Source: Corallium rubrum (taxonomy: Eukaryota > Cnidaria > Anthozoa > Scleralcyonacea > Coralliidae). Taken from it: a stretch of 64,000 bases of DNA. The notes beneath the pieces are model-generated. The model made no database searches and was not told the origin of the DNA. It saw only the letters and a list, made by a program, of their open reading frames with translations. The stretch is taken from the NCBI GenBank assembly GCA_964035015.1, contig OZ035997.1, forward strand, positions 67,100,320-67,164,319, given 5' to 3'. Numbering within the stretch: position 1 is the stretch's first letter; each line of letters begins with the position of its first letter. Of the stretch, positions 12,401-22,960 are shown one piece after another. Made by a program: the position numbers and the translations under genes.

Positions 12401-13686
12401 TGTCTAAACATGTTTCCGCCTCAGATTCTGTCTCTGTTTCGCACTCGAAATCCTGGTTAACAGATGCGTCGTCTTCACTAACATCCTCCTCGGAATCTGC
12501 GTCATGGTCCATGTTTACATCGTCATCGTTTTGGGTTAAGGGTATTGCGTTATCATCAGTCTCCGCTTCCTGCTCTTCTCCAGTTGAAATTATGTCACAT
12601 TGAATACCTATAAATGTAAAGAATAAGATGACTATTGATTGTGACTATTAAACTATGAAAAGCGTCAAAGATTGGTACGAAGTTGCATGACCAGCCGAGC
12701 GCCGAACCCGAGTGAAAATAGAGGGGTTTTCCCAGCAATGAGCGCGTAACACAACCGCTATTGACACTAATCGTATAAACTGACCTTTACTTCGCTTCAC
12801 TTTGATTGTTGCTTCGAATTTGACTTTGAGATCAATGTACTTGTTCCATATCTCTCTCCTTTCTTTCAATAACGCAGCACAACCAACACAACCATCTGTT
12901 TGGGTGAGAACGCTTGGCTTACACTATAGAGCAAGGAATATAAGAATGGTTTCATCATTGATTGTAAAAGGACCATGGTTTCATATATCACTCAAAATTA
13001 TAAATATAAACAAGGGATATTTAGCTGTTGGGTTTAGCTAATGTGGCTTTGTAATAAAAAAAAAACTATACACATACTTGGCTTGGAGAAACTAGTAAGG
13101 ATTGCATTTCCTCTGTCGTTTCGTTTTCTTCAAGTTTCAACTCCAACGGATGTGACTCAGCGCTAACATTCTCGGCTTCGCTATCCTTTTCGACCAAAGT
13201 TCTCGCATTTTCTTTTATAATCTAATCGAATAATTTACAGTAACAAAAAGATGTTGAATATTGGACTTTTATAATTACACATATCCCACAAAATACCAAG
13301 ATTTGTATATTATAGATGTTGTATATTATTGTTACACCTACCTTCCTTTTATCTCTAGCTGATAGAGGTTTCTCTTCGACACATTTGTGATGTCTCGGTA
13401 TAGGGACGATGCCAATTTCGTCGGTAACCAACCAACGACGTCTAGGACTAGAAACGCCCGAAAACCTTTCTGTAAAGTCTTCTTTAGCGAAGTGTACCGA
13501 ACAAATACTTGAATTAGGAGTTGGGTCCCATTTGGCTCGCTTTAGTCGTACAAATTCGACCCACTGCTTTCGTCTTTTCTTCGCTTCGGGCCTTTCGTCC
13601 TCAGTAAATGGTATAAAGTGCAACGAAATTCCCTGATTTGGGTTTGAACCATTAGAACAACCGCCAACAACACATCTATTTGGCAT
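9431..13686 (-). CDS. Kolobok-like transposase with THAP zinc finger, copy 2
   Basis: Near-identical duplicate of the transposase at 2880-7132, with the THAP exon starting at 13686 and the same exon order. Differences seen include one extra alanine codon (CTG unit near 9540), I to V at ILAVIHFN, P to S at VVNQFPPK, and a changed A-tract just upstream of the GDGRHD exon. All exons I compared stay open. Its upstream region is duplicated too, so it may keep its own promoter, although the element has lost its left end. Confidence 0.7.
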
Positions 13687-14632
13687 TTTCGAAATTCACG
13701 ACTTGTCGCAATAAACTTCGACGCACTATATGCTAATATTTTTGCTGTGTTATGGTTTTCCTCTTAGTTTGAATGAGTTCCTATAAATACGTCACAGGGC
13801 ATTAACTCGGTTCCAAGCTCTTTACGCGGTTTTCAAATTCTTAGTCAATAAAATTTGGACTTTTAAACGCCGATAACTTTGAGAAGAAAAGTCCAAATGT
13901 AATTCTGTTTTCAGATTTTCGTATCTACAGATCACGAAGATTTGAAAAATGCAAAGTCCCATTTGGTCGTATAGGCACTTTAAGATGAATGACTTCAGAT
14001 ATCGTTATGTGAGATCTGTCAACACCATCTGAACAGTTTATTAACTAAAATATTAAAGTGTAATATGTACACAAAATGCCACAATACCGTACATTTATCG
14101 CTGCCCTGTGTTGAATTTAATCCTGCGAATGGTTTGTCAAGTTGAGCTACGTTTTCTGTGCTATAATAGTAATAAACCAGACAGAGACCATTTGGGAAAA
14201 TTATGGGTATGTGCATAATAATAAGCACATAGCCGCTTTATTGTAATTGATTATACAATAATTAATATGAGAAAATATTAAACAACGTGCTAGCACAGAA
14301 AAGGTGGGGGTATTACTAACGCCCACCACAAATAAAGTAACTAACATACAAAGTATCGGCATAGAGAAAACGGGGAGGAGGGTGGGTGAAAAATTTGAGG
14401 TACTAAGGAATCAGAACACAGCTATTATATACCACCTGCCTTCCCGTTTTCCCGCACCTTGCACTCATGTGACTAAGCGTATAAATTAAATTATCCTGCA
14501 CAAATATTATATGCATATAATCTAAATAATTATTTTAAAGGTGGGAATAAAACCTTTATTGGTATGCCAATAATTCCTTTATCGCTTTCCTGTGTTGAAT
14601 TTAATCCTGTGAATGGTTTGTCAAGTTGAGCT

Positions 14633-15200
14633 CCGTTTTCTGTGCTATAATAGTAATAAACCAGACAGACCATTTGGGAAAATTATGGCTATGTGCATAA
14701 TAATGAGCACATAGCCGCTTTATTGTAATTGATTATGCAATAATTAATATAAGATAATATTAAACAACGTGCTAGCACAGAAAAGGTGGGGTTATTACTA
14801 ACGCCACAAGTCTCCTTGGAATAAAGGAGACAAACCCCACCCCAATTTGACAAACGATTAGGAGACCGACCTACAATATTGAAAACTACGAAAAGAATAG
14901 AATAATCGGACGGAAGATAAAATAAGTGATAGAAAATAGATGTGCTTAACAAACCTTGCCCCTGTGTCGGTTTGAGTGCCATAAAGATTAAGTTTGTGAG
15001 GTCACACACAAGCCTTACCCCTGCGTCGGCTTGCGGGATGACAGAAAAGTCAAACTATAATATATAATTACTGCCATAAAAACGGTAAATAACCGTAATC
15101 AGCTGAAATGTGAACCTTGCCCCTGCGTCAGCACAGCACTCAACTGATTAGTAAGTAGTGTACAAGCGTAATCGATACCCAAACCCCACCTCCCGACTCT
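14633..15200. other. 3' part of the DIRS/Ngaro-type element with short repeats
   Basis: A ccttgcccctgcgtcgg-like motif occurs three times (about 14955, 15014 and 15115). The 14633-14815 part repeats 7590-7790. The stretch lies just downstream, on the minus strand, of the tyrosine-recombinase gene, where DIRS-group elements carry split direct or inverted terminal repeats. I could not resolve a full repeat architecture and see no protein. Confidence 0.45.
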
Positions 15201-15209
15201 CATGTGCAT

Positions 15210-15560
15210 GTACCAAGATGGGGTGTGCGAATATATTTTTTAAATGCGTCAGATTTCCAACGACCCATCAGCCGTATTTGCGCATCCGAAAAACCGCATT
15301 CGACCGCGTAAGTAGCCGCACCGATGCGAAAACTATGACCTTTATATTTAGCCAAGTCTAACCACACCGCCGAAATACCATAGCGAGATAGTTTGTGGAA
15401 AGTCCAATAGTTCTAAAAAGTGGTCCATCAGAATAACCACGTTGTGAGAAATACTCTAATAAGCACTGCACAGGACAGATACTCGTCCGCCGAGAAAGGG
15501 AAATAGAAACATTGGTTTGATTATATGAATCTGGCTTGATTTGTCAACAAGCTTGACAAC
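15210..15560 (-). pseudogene. Tyrosine recombinase, C-terminal catalytic part (DIRS/Ngaro element)
   Basis: Minus-strand translation gives a segment with CLLEYFSQRGYSDGPLF, then a frameshift near 15367, then KGHSFRIGAATYA and GRWKSDAFKKYIR. H-S-F-R is the HxxR box of tyrosine recombinases, and the Y of KKYIR is the candidate nucleophile. These are the C-terminal catalytic residues missing from the N-terminal part at 18.6-19.1 kb, so the two are halves of one gene separated by the inserted LINE. The region that should hold the first catalytic arginine is not recognisable at the junction. Confidence 0.8.
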
Positions 15561-15619
15561 CAAAACCACAAGGCCAGTTAATGTCATTGTTAATGTTAAC
15601 ACTATACGTAATAAATCCA

Positions 15620-16433
15620 ATATTCATAAAGTTAAGAGGTAGTAAAATTGCATGTCTTAATGTTATCAGTATTCCTAAGCATTTAGATGAAATTCGCTTA
15701 CTTTTGTGCGATCGAGAATTTGAGATTCTTGCTCTTAATGAAACAAAGCTCGATAGGATATGAAATAATCCGTCTCGACAGAAATCGATCTGGAGGAGGT
15801 GTTTGTTTTTATATCGATAATAATATTAATTATGTAGTAAGAGATGATCTCTTACGTAAAGATTTAGAAATTCTAACCCTAGACATAAGGAAACCTTTTA
15901 CAAAACCATTTCTTGTTACAACCTGGTATAGACCTCCAAATCTCTCAAGTAATTGTTTATTAAATCTTGAACAGTACTTAATCAAGAATGATTCAGAGGA
16001 AAAGGAATCTCTCATTCTCGGTGATTTTAATTGTGATCTTTTGCACAATCCACTTAGTGCTTTAACTAAAGATCTCAATTTCTTACTTGGTTCATACCAA
16101 TATACTCAATTTATCAGTGAAGCCACTCGCGTAACACAGAATAGCAAAACATTAATAGATCATATTTATTCAAACACTACTCATATGATTAATTCTAGTG
16201 GTGCGTTACACATTAGCATTAGCGATCATAGTTTAATTTATTGCATCCGTAAATTCCCAAGTTTTAAGTCTCTTAATAAGGGAAAGACCATCAAGTACAG
16301 AAGTTTCAAGAAATTTAATATTAACTCGTTCCTTGCGGACCTAGAAAGAATTCCCTGGAGCAATATTTGTAATTATGAAGACCCTAATGACATGTGGATA
16401 ACTTGGAAAACCATGTTTTTCACTGTGACATGA
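15620..16433 (+). pseudogene. LINE endonuclease domain (APE type)
   Basis: Starts with an SKIACLNVISI-like first strand, followed in the next frame by NETKLD, GGGVCFYID, TWYRPPN, LGDFNCDLL and a terminal SDHSLIYC box. These are the N, E, D/N and S-D-H motifs of APE-type LINE endonucleases. A one-base shift near 15720 separates the beginning from the main frame, and the frame breaks again at 16433. The domain would nick target DNA for reverse transcription. As written it is disrupted. Confidence 0.85.
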
Positions 16434-16624
16434 TATTCATGCTCCCATTAAAAACAAGATAGTCAAATCTGTATGTTCTCCTTTGTTAAATAAGAACCTT
16501 AAGGAGCTCATGTTTAAAAGAGATGCCTTGAAGAGAAAGGCTATCATAACCTCCAAACCTGTTGATTGGGAAAATTACAAAGAAATAAAAAAACAGAGTA
16601 AACTCTTCAATAAAATCTGCAAGA

Positions 16625-18465
16625 GTGGCCTATTTTGATAACAAATTCCTTTCTTGTAAGGGAGACATGAAGAAAACATGGCAAACTTTGAATGATTTAC
16701 TGTCACACAATCCTAAACAATCAGCCTTGATAAAGAATCTTAAAATAAATCATGACAGTGAAATAAACGATCCTCATAAAATTGCTAATTATATCAATAC
16801 CTATTTTGCAAAAATTGGAGAAAATTTAGGAAAGTCAGCTACTAATAAGGGTACATCATTTGAGAAATATATCAACCCAACTAAGTCAGTTTTTACATTG
16901 GAGGACACTTGTCCTTCTGAAGTTTTAAACATGTTAAATTCATTGGTTGACGGCAAAGCCACAGGATTGGATGGCATATCTAGTAAAATCCTCAGATTGT
17001 CAGGCTCTGTTATTTCACCTTGGCTGACAGCTATATTTAATCAGTCATTTGGACTGGTATTTTTCCTAATGATTGGAAATTAGCAAAAGTTATTCCCTTA
17101 TTTAAGAAGAAGAAAGGAAACAAAAGAAATAATCCAGATGACTATAGACCAATCTCCATTTTACCTATTGTCGAAAAAATATCTGAACGAATTGCTTATA
17201 ATCAATTATACAACTATCTAATTAGAAACAATCTTTTAACAGGAAATCAGTCTGGTTTTCGATCAAACCACTCTACAGTTACTAGTCTGTTGCATTCAAC
17301 CAATGAATTTTATAACAATGCTGATAACGGAATGGTTACAGGAGTAATCTTTATTGATCTAAAAAAGCTTTTGATTCCGTAAATCATGAAATTCTATTAC
17401 GAAAGCTGGATCTTTATGGATTAAAGAAGGGGATGACTTTACGATGGTTTGGAAGTTATCTTAGTAATCGATTTCAGAAATCTCTTCTAAATACAACTGT
17501 CCAACAAAGCTCAAATTCTTTGTGGAGTTCCACAGGGATCACTATTGGGTCCTTTATTATTCCTAATGTTCATAAACGATTTTCCAAATTGTCTAGTTAA
17601 CACTAAAGCCAATTTATACGCAGATGATACTCAGGTTTATGCTGCTTCACGTGGTGTATCTGGTCGAGAACTTAAACTCAATGAAGATTTGAAAGAAATT
17701 GATGTTTGGCTTAGTGCTAACAAACTGCTAGTCGACATTACTAAAACTGAATATATGTTAATCGGAACCAATGAAAGATTAAATAACATCTCGCATGAAC
17801 CAGTCTTACTACTTGACCATAATATCCTTAGGCGCGTTTCAAATTCTAAAATATTAGGCTTAATTTATGATGAAAGCCTTTGTTGGAAAGATCATGTGAA
17901 TGAGTTAATTGAAAAAATTCCCCACGTTTTAAAGATGATACGACGGGTTAGATCTTTTATGTCTTTGGAAAATCTACGTTTAATTTACCATAGCCTGGTT
18001 GAACAACGGCTAAATTATTGTAGCGAAGTTTGGGACACTCTGTCTGATGGTCTTTCTCTAAAGCTTCAAAAATTACAAAACAGAGCAGCTAGAATTATTA
18101 CAAAAAGTCCGTACGACTACCCTTCAAATGAATTATTCCTTGAACTTGGATGGTGCAAATTAACTCATGAGAGAAGCTTTAAAAAAGCTACAATGATGTT
18201 TAAATCGTTGAATAATCTAGCTCCTAGTTATTTAAAAGAATTATTTTGTAGAACTAATCAAGTACATGATTATAGTTTACAAAATTCTGATATAAATCTC
18301 GTGCCTCCAAAACCAAAGACCAATTTTCTTAAGAAGAGTTTTTCCTACAGTGGAGCTGTTCTTTGGAATTCTCTTCCAAGAAATATTCGTCTGGCTCAAT
18401 CTTTATCTGAATTTAAAAGATCGCTAAGGCAAAGTGATGTAATTGAACACTTGATAACATCCTAA
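16625..18465 (+). pseudogene. LINE reverse transcriptase, frameshifted
   Basis: RT blocks are spread over several frames: PSEVLNMLNSLVDGKATG and ISSKIL (16.9 kb), DWKLAKVIPLFKK and YRPISILPIV (17.08-17.18 kb), FIDLKK then SVNHEIL (17.35-17.39 kb, frame change), GVPQGSLLGPLL (17.53 kb) and YADDTQVY (about 17617). The long final frame ends at 18465 with a C-terminal domain of the CR1/L2/Jockey type. At least three frameshifts make this a relic. Confidence 0.85.
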
Positions 18466-18619
18466 CTCTAATTATAAACTATTAATTAATCCTTGTTTTA
18501 TTGTACTTTTTATTTATATCATAAGTTTATTCACTGTATTTAGATGAACACGTTACTCAGGAAGACCAGTGGTGATGAGTTTTTACGTGGGTAAATAAAG
18601 CATTCTATTCCGTTCTATT

Positions 18620-19140
18620 CTAGATGTTGACCTGGCATGGCTAGTAATTTAGTGCACATCACCTTAAATAATAAAGACTGGTAAGGACTCGTTGTCACAG
18701 TGGGAGTTGTATCCACTATTTGATGAAGGATAGGAAGTGTCACAGGCAGGCGCGTATCTGCCTGGTGACCAAGTTTGCCATAGCCTTTTAGCATTTCAAC
18801 AACCCAAAATACATTCATTGGATCGGCATAACCGGACAATCTATGGCAATAGCCAATGGCAGAAATATATGTGTTTGTAGTAGAAGGCGCGTAGTTATGT
18901 TGGAACATATAGGCTATAAATAGCCCTAAATCCGAAGGCGGCATGGGCAGACGGACAGTGGCTGAATTAAAAACGGAATGTAAAAATTGGCTGTAAAGTT
19001 TCCAGGCCCGGCGATAAGTGTGTATCGATGACAGTTGTAAACTCGACTTGAGAAGTTTTGATGTTATATTGACCAGTTCTGTGGCAGAAGAGGGTCTGGA
19101 ATGACTGTTGACGAGTGTACACCTACTGAGGCTAGCTGTT
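18620..19140 (-). pseudogene. Tyrosine recombinase, N-terminal part (DIRS/Ngaro element)
   Basis: The minus-strand frame contains SSIHTYRRAWKLYSQFL, PPSDLGLFIAYMF, STTNTYISAIGYCHRLSG and LPVTLPIL. This is the core-binding (SAM-like) domain and start of the catalytic domain of a tyrosine recombinase. The frame meets the LINE 3' end near 18612 and stops. It overlaps the RNase H frame upstream, as is usual in DIRS elements, where ORFs overlap. Confidence 0.8.
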
Positions 19141-20380
19141 TGAACTTGGAAACCTGTAACCGAGATAAAGAATCCTCTAAAACATTTTGAACACCAGGTA
19201 CGTGCCGTACATGAAATAAAATAGTATGGTTCAAACAGACTAGCACCAGCTTGTGCACAAAGATCATAACGGTTGGATCCCAAGATGTAGCTTTCTTAAT
19301 AATATCAACCAATGCCGCATTATCAGTAAAGAAAGTAATACGCTGATTTCTCATCGTCTTGCCCCCAATGACAATGGGATAAAATTCTAAGATAGATATA
19401 TTAAATGTTTTCCAGTTATCTGGCCAAGCACCGAAAAACCAACTAGAACAAAAAACAGCGCCGTAGCCAAGGCTACCGGCAGCATCTGTGTAGAGATTTA
19501 AAGTGGAGGAATCGAGCCACAAATCACTAAGAAAAAACGCGCGACCATTGAAATCCTCTAAAACGTTAACCAAATATCAAGGTCAGCCTTGACAGATTTT
19601 GTAAGGCGAATAAAATGATGGGCTGACTTGATGCCTTTAGTGAGATTGATATGACGCCGTAGAAAAGCACGGCCAGGGACAACAACTGAGCATGCAAAAT
19701 TAAGGAGACCAGTTAAGGACTGTATTTCACGTAACGTAACTTTTTTTCGGCGCAAGAATGACGAAATCAATAGTTTACATTTAGTTGTCTTTTCCTCAGG
19801 CAATCGTGCCTCCATATGTAAAGCGTCTAACTGAATCCCAGCGAACGAAAGAATTTGTTGTGGTCCAACGGTTTTTCCCGGAGCAATAGGCACACCCAAA
19901 TATTCGCAAAGAGATAAGAAAGCAGCAAGGTTAATGCGACATTGGTGATAAGAAGTAGCTGTCATAAGATACTCATCAAGTATGTGGATAAGATGCGAAA
20001 GATTACGATGTTCCTTAGCAACCCATTCAAGTGCAGTGCTAAATATTCCAAACGTGCGACACGAAGACGCACAGCCTATAGGCATACACTGGTCAAAATA
20101 GTATTTCCCTTGCCAGGAAATTCCTAAGAGATTGTAATTGGCAGGCCATATAGGAACGATGCGAAAGCACTTTTAATGTCAGTTTTTGCTAAATAACTAC
20201 CTCGCCCTGTTCGCTTGATTAATGTAATGGCGTCGTCTACACGAGCATAGGTTACAGAGTAGTGTGTTCATGGGCAATACCGTTGTTAATTGAATCACCA
20301 TTTGGATAGGACAAGTGATGAATCAAGCGGTATTCTCCCAGAGCCTTCTTTGGAACAACACCCAAAGGAGACACAGAAAA
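19130..20380 (-). pseudogene. Reverse transcriptase and RNase H of the DIRS/Ngaro element
   Basis: RT begins near 20360 with SPLGVVPKKALGEYRLIHHL, continues through LAKTDIKSAF (about 20185) and YYFDQCMPIGCASSCRTF, and has HILDEYL at the usual LDDFL position, where the second catalytic D appears as E. Frame changes occur near 20260 and 20160. A thumb-like segment follows, then RNase H at 19573-19130 with LYTDAAGSLGYGAV, FYPIV, FFTDNAALVDII and HVPGVQNVLEDSLSR. Together these domains would copy the element RNA into DNA. The frameshifts and the altered catalytic position argue that it is inactive. Confidence 0.85.
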
Positions 20381-20415
20381 TTAGCGAACGGAGGTTGGTC
20401 GGAAGGTCCGGCCAG

Positions 20416-21315
20416 TCAATAGGCGGCTAATTCTTTTGAAATTTTGGCACTAACAATGTCTGGGTTGTGTTGAGCGGAAAGTAGGTTATCTGCATAAAAG
20501 GAGGTACGCGAACCTTGAAAACGAACAGGAAAACCAAACATAAAACCATCGTGTAAGTATGAGGTCAATCCCGCATCGTATCCACCTAGGAGAGGAATGA
20601 ACCTATTGATTCGAACTGGCGTTGGAAGGTCGAGACTTGGCGGCGGCGGAGGACGAGTTACTTGTGAACCGAGAGGGATGAAAATTGCATTTGGACGCTG
20701 GGTGGCTTTTTGAACAGGTTCCAAAGCTAAAGTAGGTACGGTAGAGCTTTGTTGAGCACTAAGAGACAGGTGATACTTGGCATCCGCTGTCCCGGAGCTG
20801 AGTAACAAACTAAAATCAAAAAATTCATTGGCCCAAATTTTGGCCTTCAATTTTGCGCTCACTTGAGCTTCTATCGGAATCCTGACTGAATTAAAAATTT
20901 TCATACTGGATACAGATGTTGATGCAACCTGGACGAAATTCTCGCCTGAGATATGTTGCAGAGCAGTTGCATCTGCTCTTGCAGTCATACCCGATGAAAC
21001 CAAAGGAATTTCCCAAGCGTCCGTGGTCGAAGTGGACGAAGATGAAACGGGTATCATGAGAGTAGGTAACTGTAACGTGGCAAGGACTGCTTGCAAGACG
21101 GCCGATACAATACGCTGGATATTGGCGTCAGGTAAGACGTTGGAACAGGCCACCACTCTGTCAATGGTCAAAACTGTATGGTCATCTGCGGGAAGGGAAA
21201 TTGCTGGAGTTTCATCTGGCGTTGCTGTTGCAGCTTCTCCGCGGCGAGATGTTGGTCGTGCACTACTTCGAGATACACTACGTTGAGAACGGTTATTACG
21301 ACGCGTGGCAGGCAT
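20416..21315 (-). CDS. gag-like ORF of the DIRS/Ngaro element
   Basis: Begins MPATRRNNRSQRSVSRSS and runs about 299 codons. The N-terminus is rich in arginine and serine, suiting nucleic-acid binding. Repeated alanine/valine-rich segments follow, and the end is GFPVRFQGSRTSFYADNLLS then ISKELAAY. It lies directly upstream of the RT on the same strand. An upstream in-frame ATG at 21396 would add 27 hydrophobic residues; the arginine-rich start at 21315 looks more natural. Identified mostly by position and composition. The open frame is uninterrupted, unlike the rest of the element. Confidence 0.65.
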   Translation of the reverse strand: MPATRRNNRSQRSVSRSSARPTSRRGEAATATPDETPAISLPADDHTVLTIDRVVACSNVLPDANIQRIVSAVLQAVLATLQLPTLMIPVSSSSTSTTDAWEIPLVSSGMTARADATALQHISGENFVQVASTSVSSMKIFNSVRIPIEAQVSAKLKAKIWANEFFDFSLLLSSGTADAKYHLSLSAQQSSTVPTLALEPVQKATQRPNAIFIPLGSQVTRPPPPPSLDLPTPVRINRFIPLLGGYDAGLTSYLHDGFMFGFPVRFQGSRTSFYADNLLSAQHNPDIVSAKISKELAAY

Positions 21316-21510
21316 GGTTCTGAAAGAAAAACTAAACCAGAGCGCCGACGTACAGAGCAAAGCTTTATAGAAGCCAATATGCACCATAAATGACAACTAC
21401 ATAGACGTTGTGACAGACATGTAACACAAATTAAATGCAGCAGGGTAATCATGGCATACAACTTGGTAGCCGCAAATTGAAAACCCTATAATACTGCGAC
21501 GGCACATCGG

Positions 21511-21910
21511 GCAATCTGAAAACAACTGGATACTGCTCCACCCCAACGTATATTGATTTGAATGAACACATTGTGAGCCATCTGAAAACAGTGAAACTGC
21601 TCCAACCCAACAATGCGATAAAATATTCATGTTCAAGTAAAAATCGCGGGGCATCCAATCCAACAAAGAACGAAAATATTCATGTTAAAGTAACATTCGT
21701 GGGCCATCTGAAAACAGTAAAACTGCTCTAACCCAAAATACAATAAATTAAACATTCATGTTCAATAAATAATTGTGGGCCATCGGAAAACGGGTGAACC
21801 GCTCCAACCCAACAATTATCAATATATTAAAAACGTACTGGACAAAACGTGCATAAACATTGAAATCTCAGCGTGGGTGATCTGAAAACAGCCAAGTTGC
21901 TCTAGCCCAT
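21511..21910. repeat. Degenerate direct repeats upstream of gag
   Basis: Five diverged copies of a motif like atctgaaaacagtgaaactg followed by ctccaacccaa lie near 21511, 21579, 21704, 21781 and 21879, interleaved with AAATATTCATGTT-like strings. This is the expected 5' terminal or leader region of the DIRS-type element (5' on the minus strand). Confidence 0.65.
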
Positions 21911-22059
21911 ATGATATAAGTGGTAATCGTATTAAATAACAATTAAGCATGGATTGACACACAGTATCACGATTAAAGAATGTATGTCAAATTAAATTGG
22001 CAACATAAGAATTTAATCTGCCTTATTTCATGATTGAGTCGGTTTTCTTTGATGTACCA

Positions 22060-22292
22060 CGGGCTGTATATAGCATACAGCCCTTGAATACCAATTAGAA
22101 AAGAAATGAAGAAAAAAACTAGGAAAATCGTTATCCAAGGTAGAAAAAAAGACATAACTTTGTTGGAAAACCTCCTCAATCATGAAATAAGTTGGATAAA
22201 ACCCTCGAACATCGGGATGTATGTGATATACAGCCATTGACGCTTCGCATCCTCGGGGCTGTATATAGCATACATCCCTCGTTCTCGGGTTT
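22060..22292. repeat. Foldback repeats around a GCTGTATATAGCATACAGC core
   Basis: 22067-22090 is a near-perfect palindrome (GGGCTGTAT, ATAGC, ATACAGCCC). 22202-22236 and 22255-22289 form an inverted pair with an 18-bp loop that uses the same gggatgtatg-tatatacagcc sequence. Probably a small foldback or MITE-like element, or terminal sequence of a neighbouring retroelement. Confidence 0.6.
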
Positions 22293-22539
22293 TATCTCTT
22301 ACATATGCACGTCATCACAAAAGTGGGTATTAGCGCGGCTGACGAAAATGCAGGAAATTACAGTCACACGAGATATAATAAGTCGAAGTCCGCACACCAT
22401 GATATAGAATGGCAGGAAAGTGTAGATCACGTATATTTGTAAATATAGAAGAATTACTCTTTAATTAAAGATACAGCTCTTACAATTCTTTGATAAAGGT
22501 AGACTGCAGTTATTTGTAAGACTGCCTCGTCAATAAGAA

Positions 22540-22960
22540 TGTCAAAAACGGCTTAAAACCGTTTTAGCCTTCAAGATAGCACCGCGATAGCTGCGGTACA
22601 AAGAATATGGCCCAGCTGCGTTCAAGTGAACACCATCATCTGATAAAAGTACACGAGTAGCTGCGTTAAATTCACGATGCTCCCAAAGAACCACGGCGGG
22701 TTGGTCGGCGGAAACAACCGACAAATATTGTCGCAAAACGGCAGCCTTCGAATTAAATTCCTCGTCAGGCTTTCATGATTTTGGAATATTTCGATCAATG
22801 ACCTGACAAACAACGACTGCGCAAACGCCATATTTGTGGCGAAGCAAACTACCAAGTCATCAATTTGGGAACCGACCACCTCTGGTTTTAATATAGCTAG
22901 GTTATTGGTACCACTGATTTATATAAGAGACTGGATAGGGCATCCTAGGACTCGCGCCCA
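22540..22960 (-). pseudogene. SGNH-hydrolase domain, C-terminal half
   Basis: Minus-strand frames give ISGTNNLAILKPEVVGSQ, then KYGVCAVVVCQVIDRNIPK, and after in-frame stops and a shift LRQYLSVVSADQ, HREFNAATRVLLSDDGVHLN and AAGPYSLYRSYRGAILKA. The G-T-N box and the DGVHLN box are SGNH/GDSL-hydrolase blocks III and V. The N-terminal GDS-type block is absent here; a different fragment at 35.8-36.1 kb has it. SGNH-hydrolase ORFs are known in some Ngaro-type retrotransposons, which fits this neighbourhood. Disrupted, so a relic. Confidence 0.72.

Larger units (their letters stand above)
8079..13979. mobile_element. Kolobok-like transposon, copy 2, left end missing
   Basis: This is the duplicated copy. 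It retains the right terminus, with AGTGCC...TTAA ending at 13979-13983, but lacks the left terminal repeat, the promoter region and exon 1 of the ballast gene. Lacking one end, it should not transpose as a unit. Its transposase gene is complete and could act on other copies. Confidence 0.8.
8079..14632. repeat. Tandem duplication, unit 2
   Basis: Second copy of unit 1, offset 6551 bp at first and 6554 bp after an extra CTG. The left junction near 8079 joins flank sequence (gagctt) to cgtttaggtg of the ballast gene. The undisturbed distal flank reads gagctccgtttt at 14629. The shared CGTTT suggests a microhomology junction. Confidence 0.92.
15575..18612 (+). mobile_element. CR1/L2-like LINE inserted in the DIRS element, 5' truncated
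   Basis: Endonuclease and reverse transcriptase domains lie in the expected order on the plus strand. The 3' end is a short (TTCTA)-like repeat (about 18601-18622) following an AATAAA-like stretch near 18592. The 5' end has no ORF1 and starts within a few residues of the endonuclease, typical of 5' truncation. The exact 5' junction and any target duplication are not resolved. Confidence 0.82.
15000..21960 (-). mobile_element. DIRS/Ngaro-type tyrosine-recombinase retrotransposon, interrupted by a LINE
   Basis: Reading leftwards on the minus strand come a gag-like ORF, reverse transcriptase, RNase H and a tyrosine recombinase, the diagnostic order of DIRS-group retrotransposons. A plus-strand LINE (about 15575-18612) splits the recombinase gene. 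The RT also carries frameshifts, so the copy is dead. Ends are approximate. Upstream of gag is a run of degenerate repeats (21511-21910). Confidence 0.8.
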
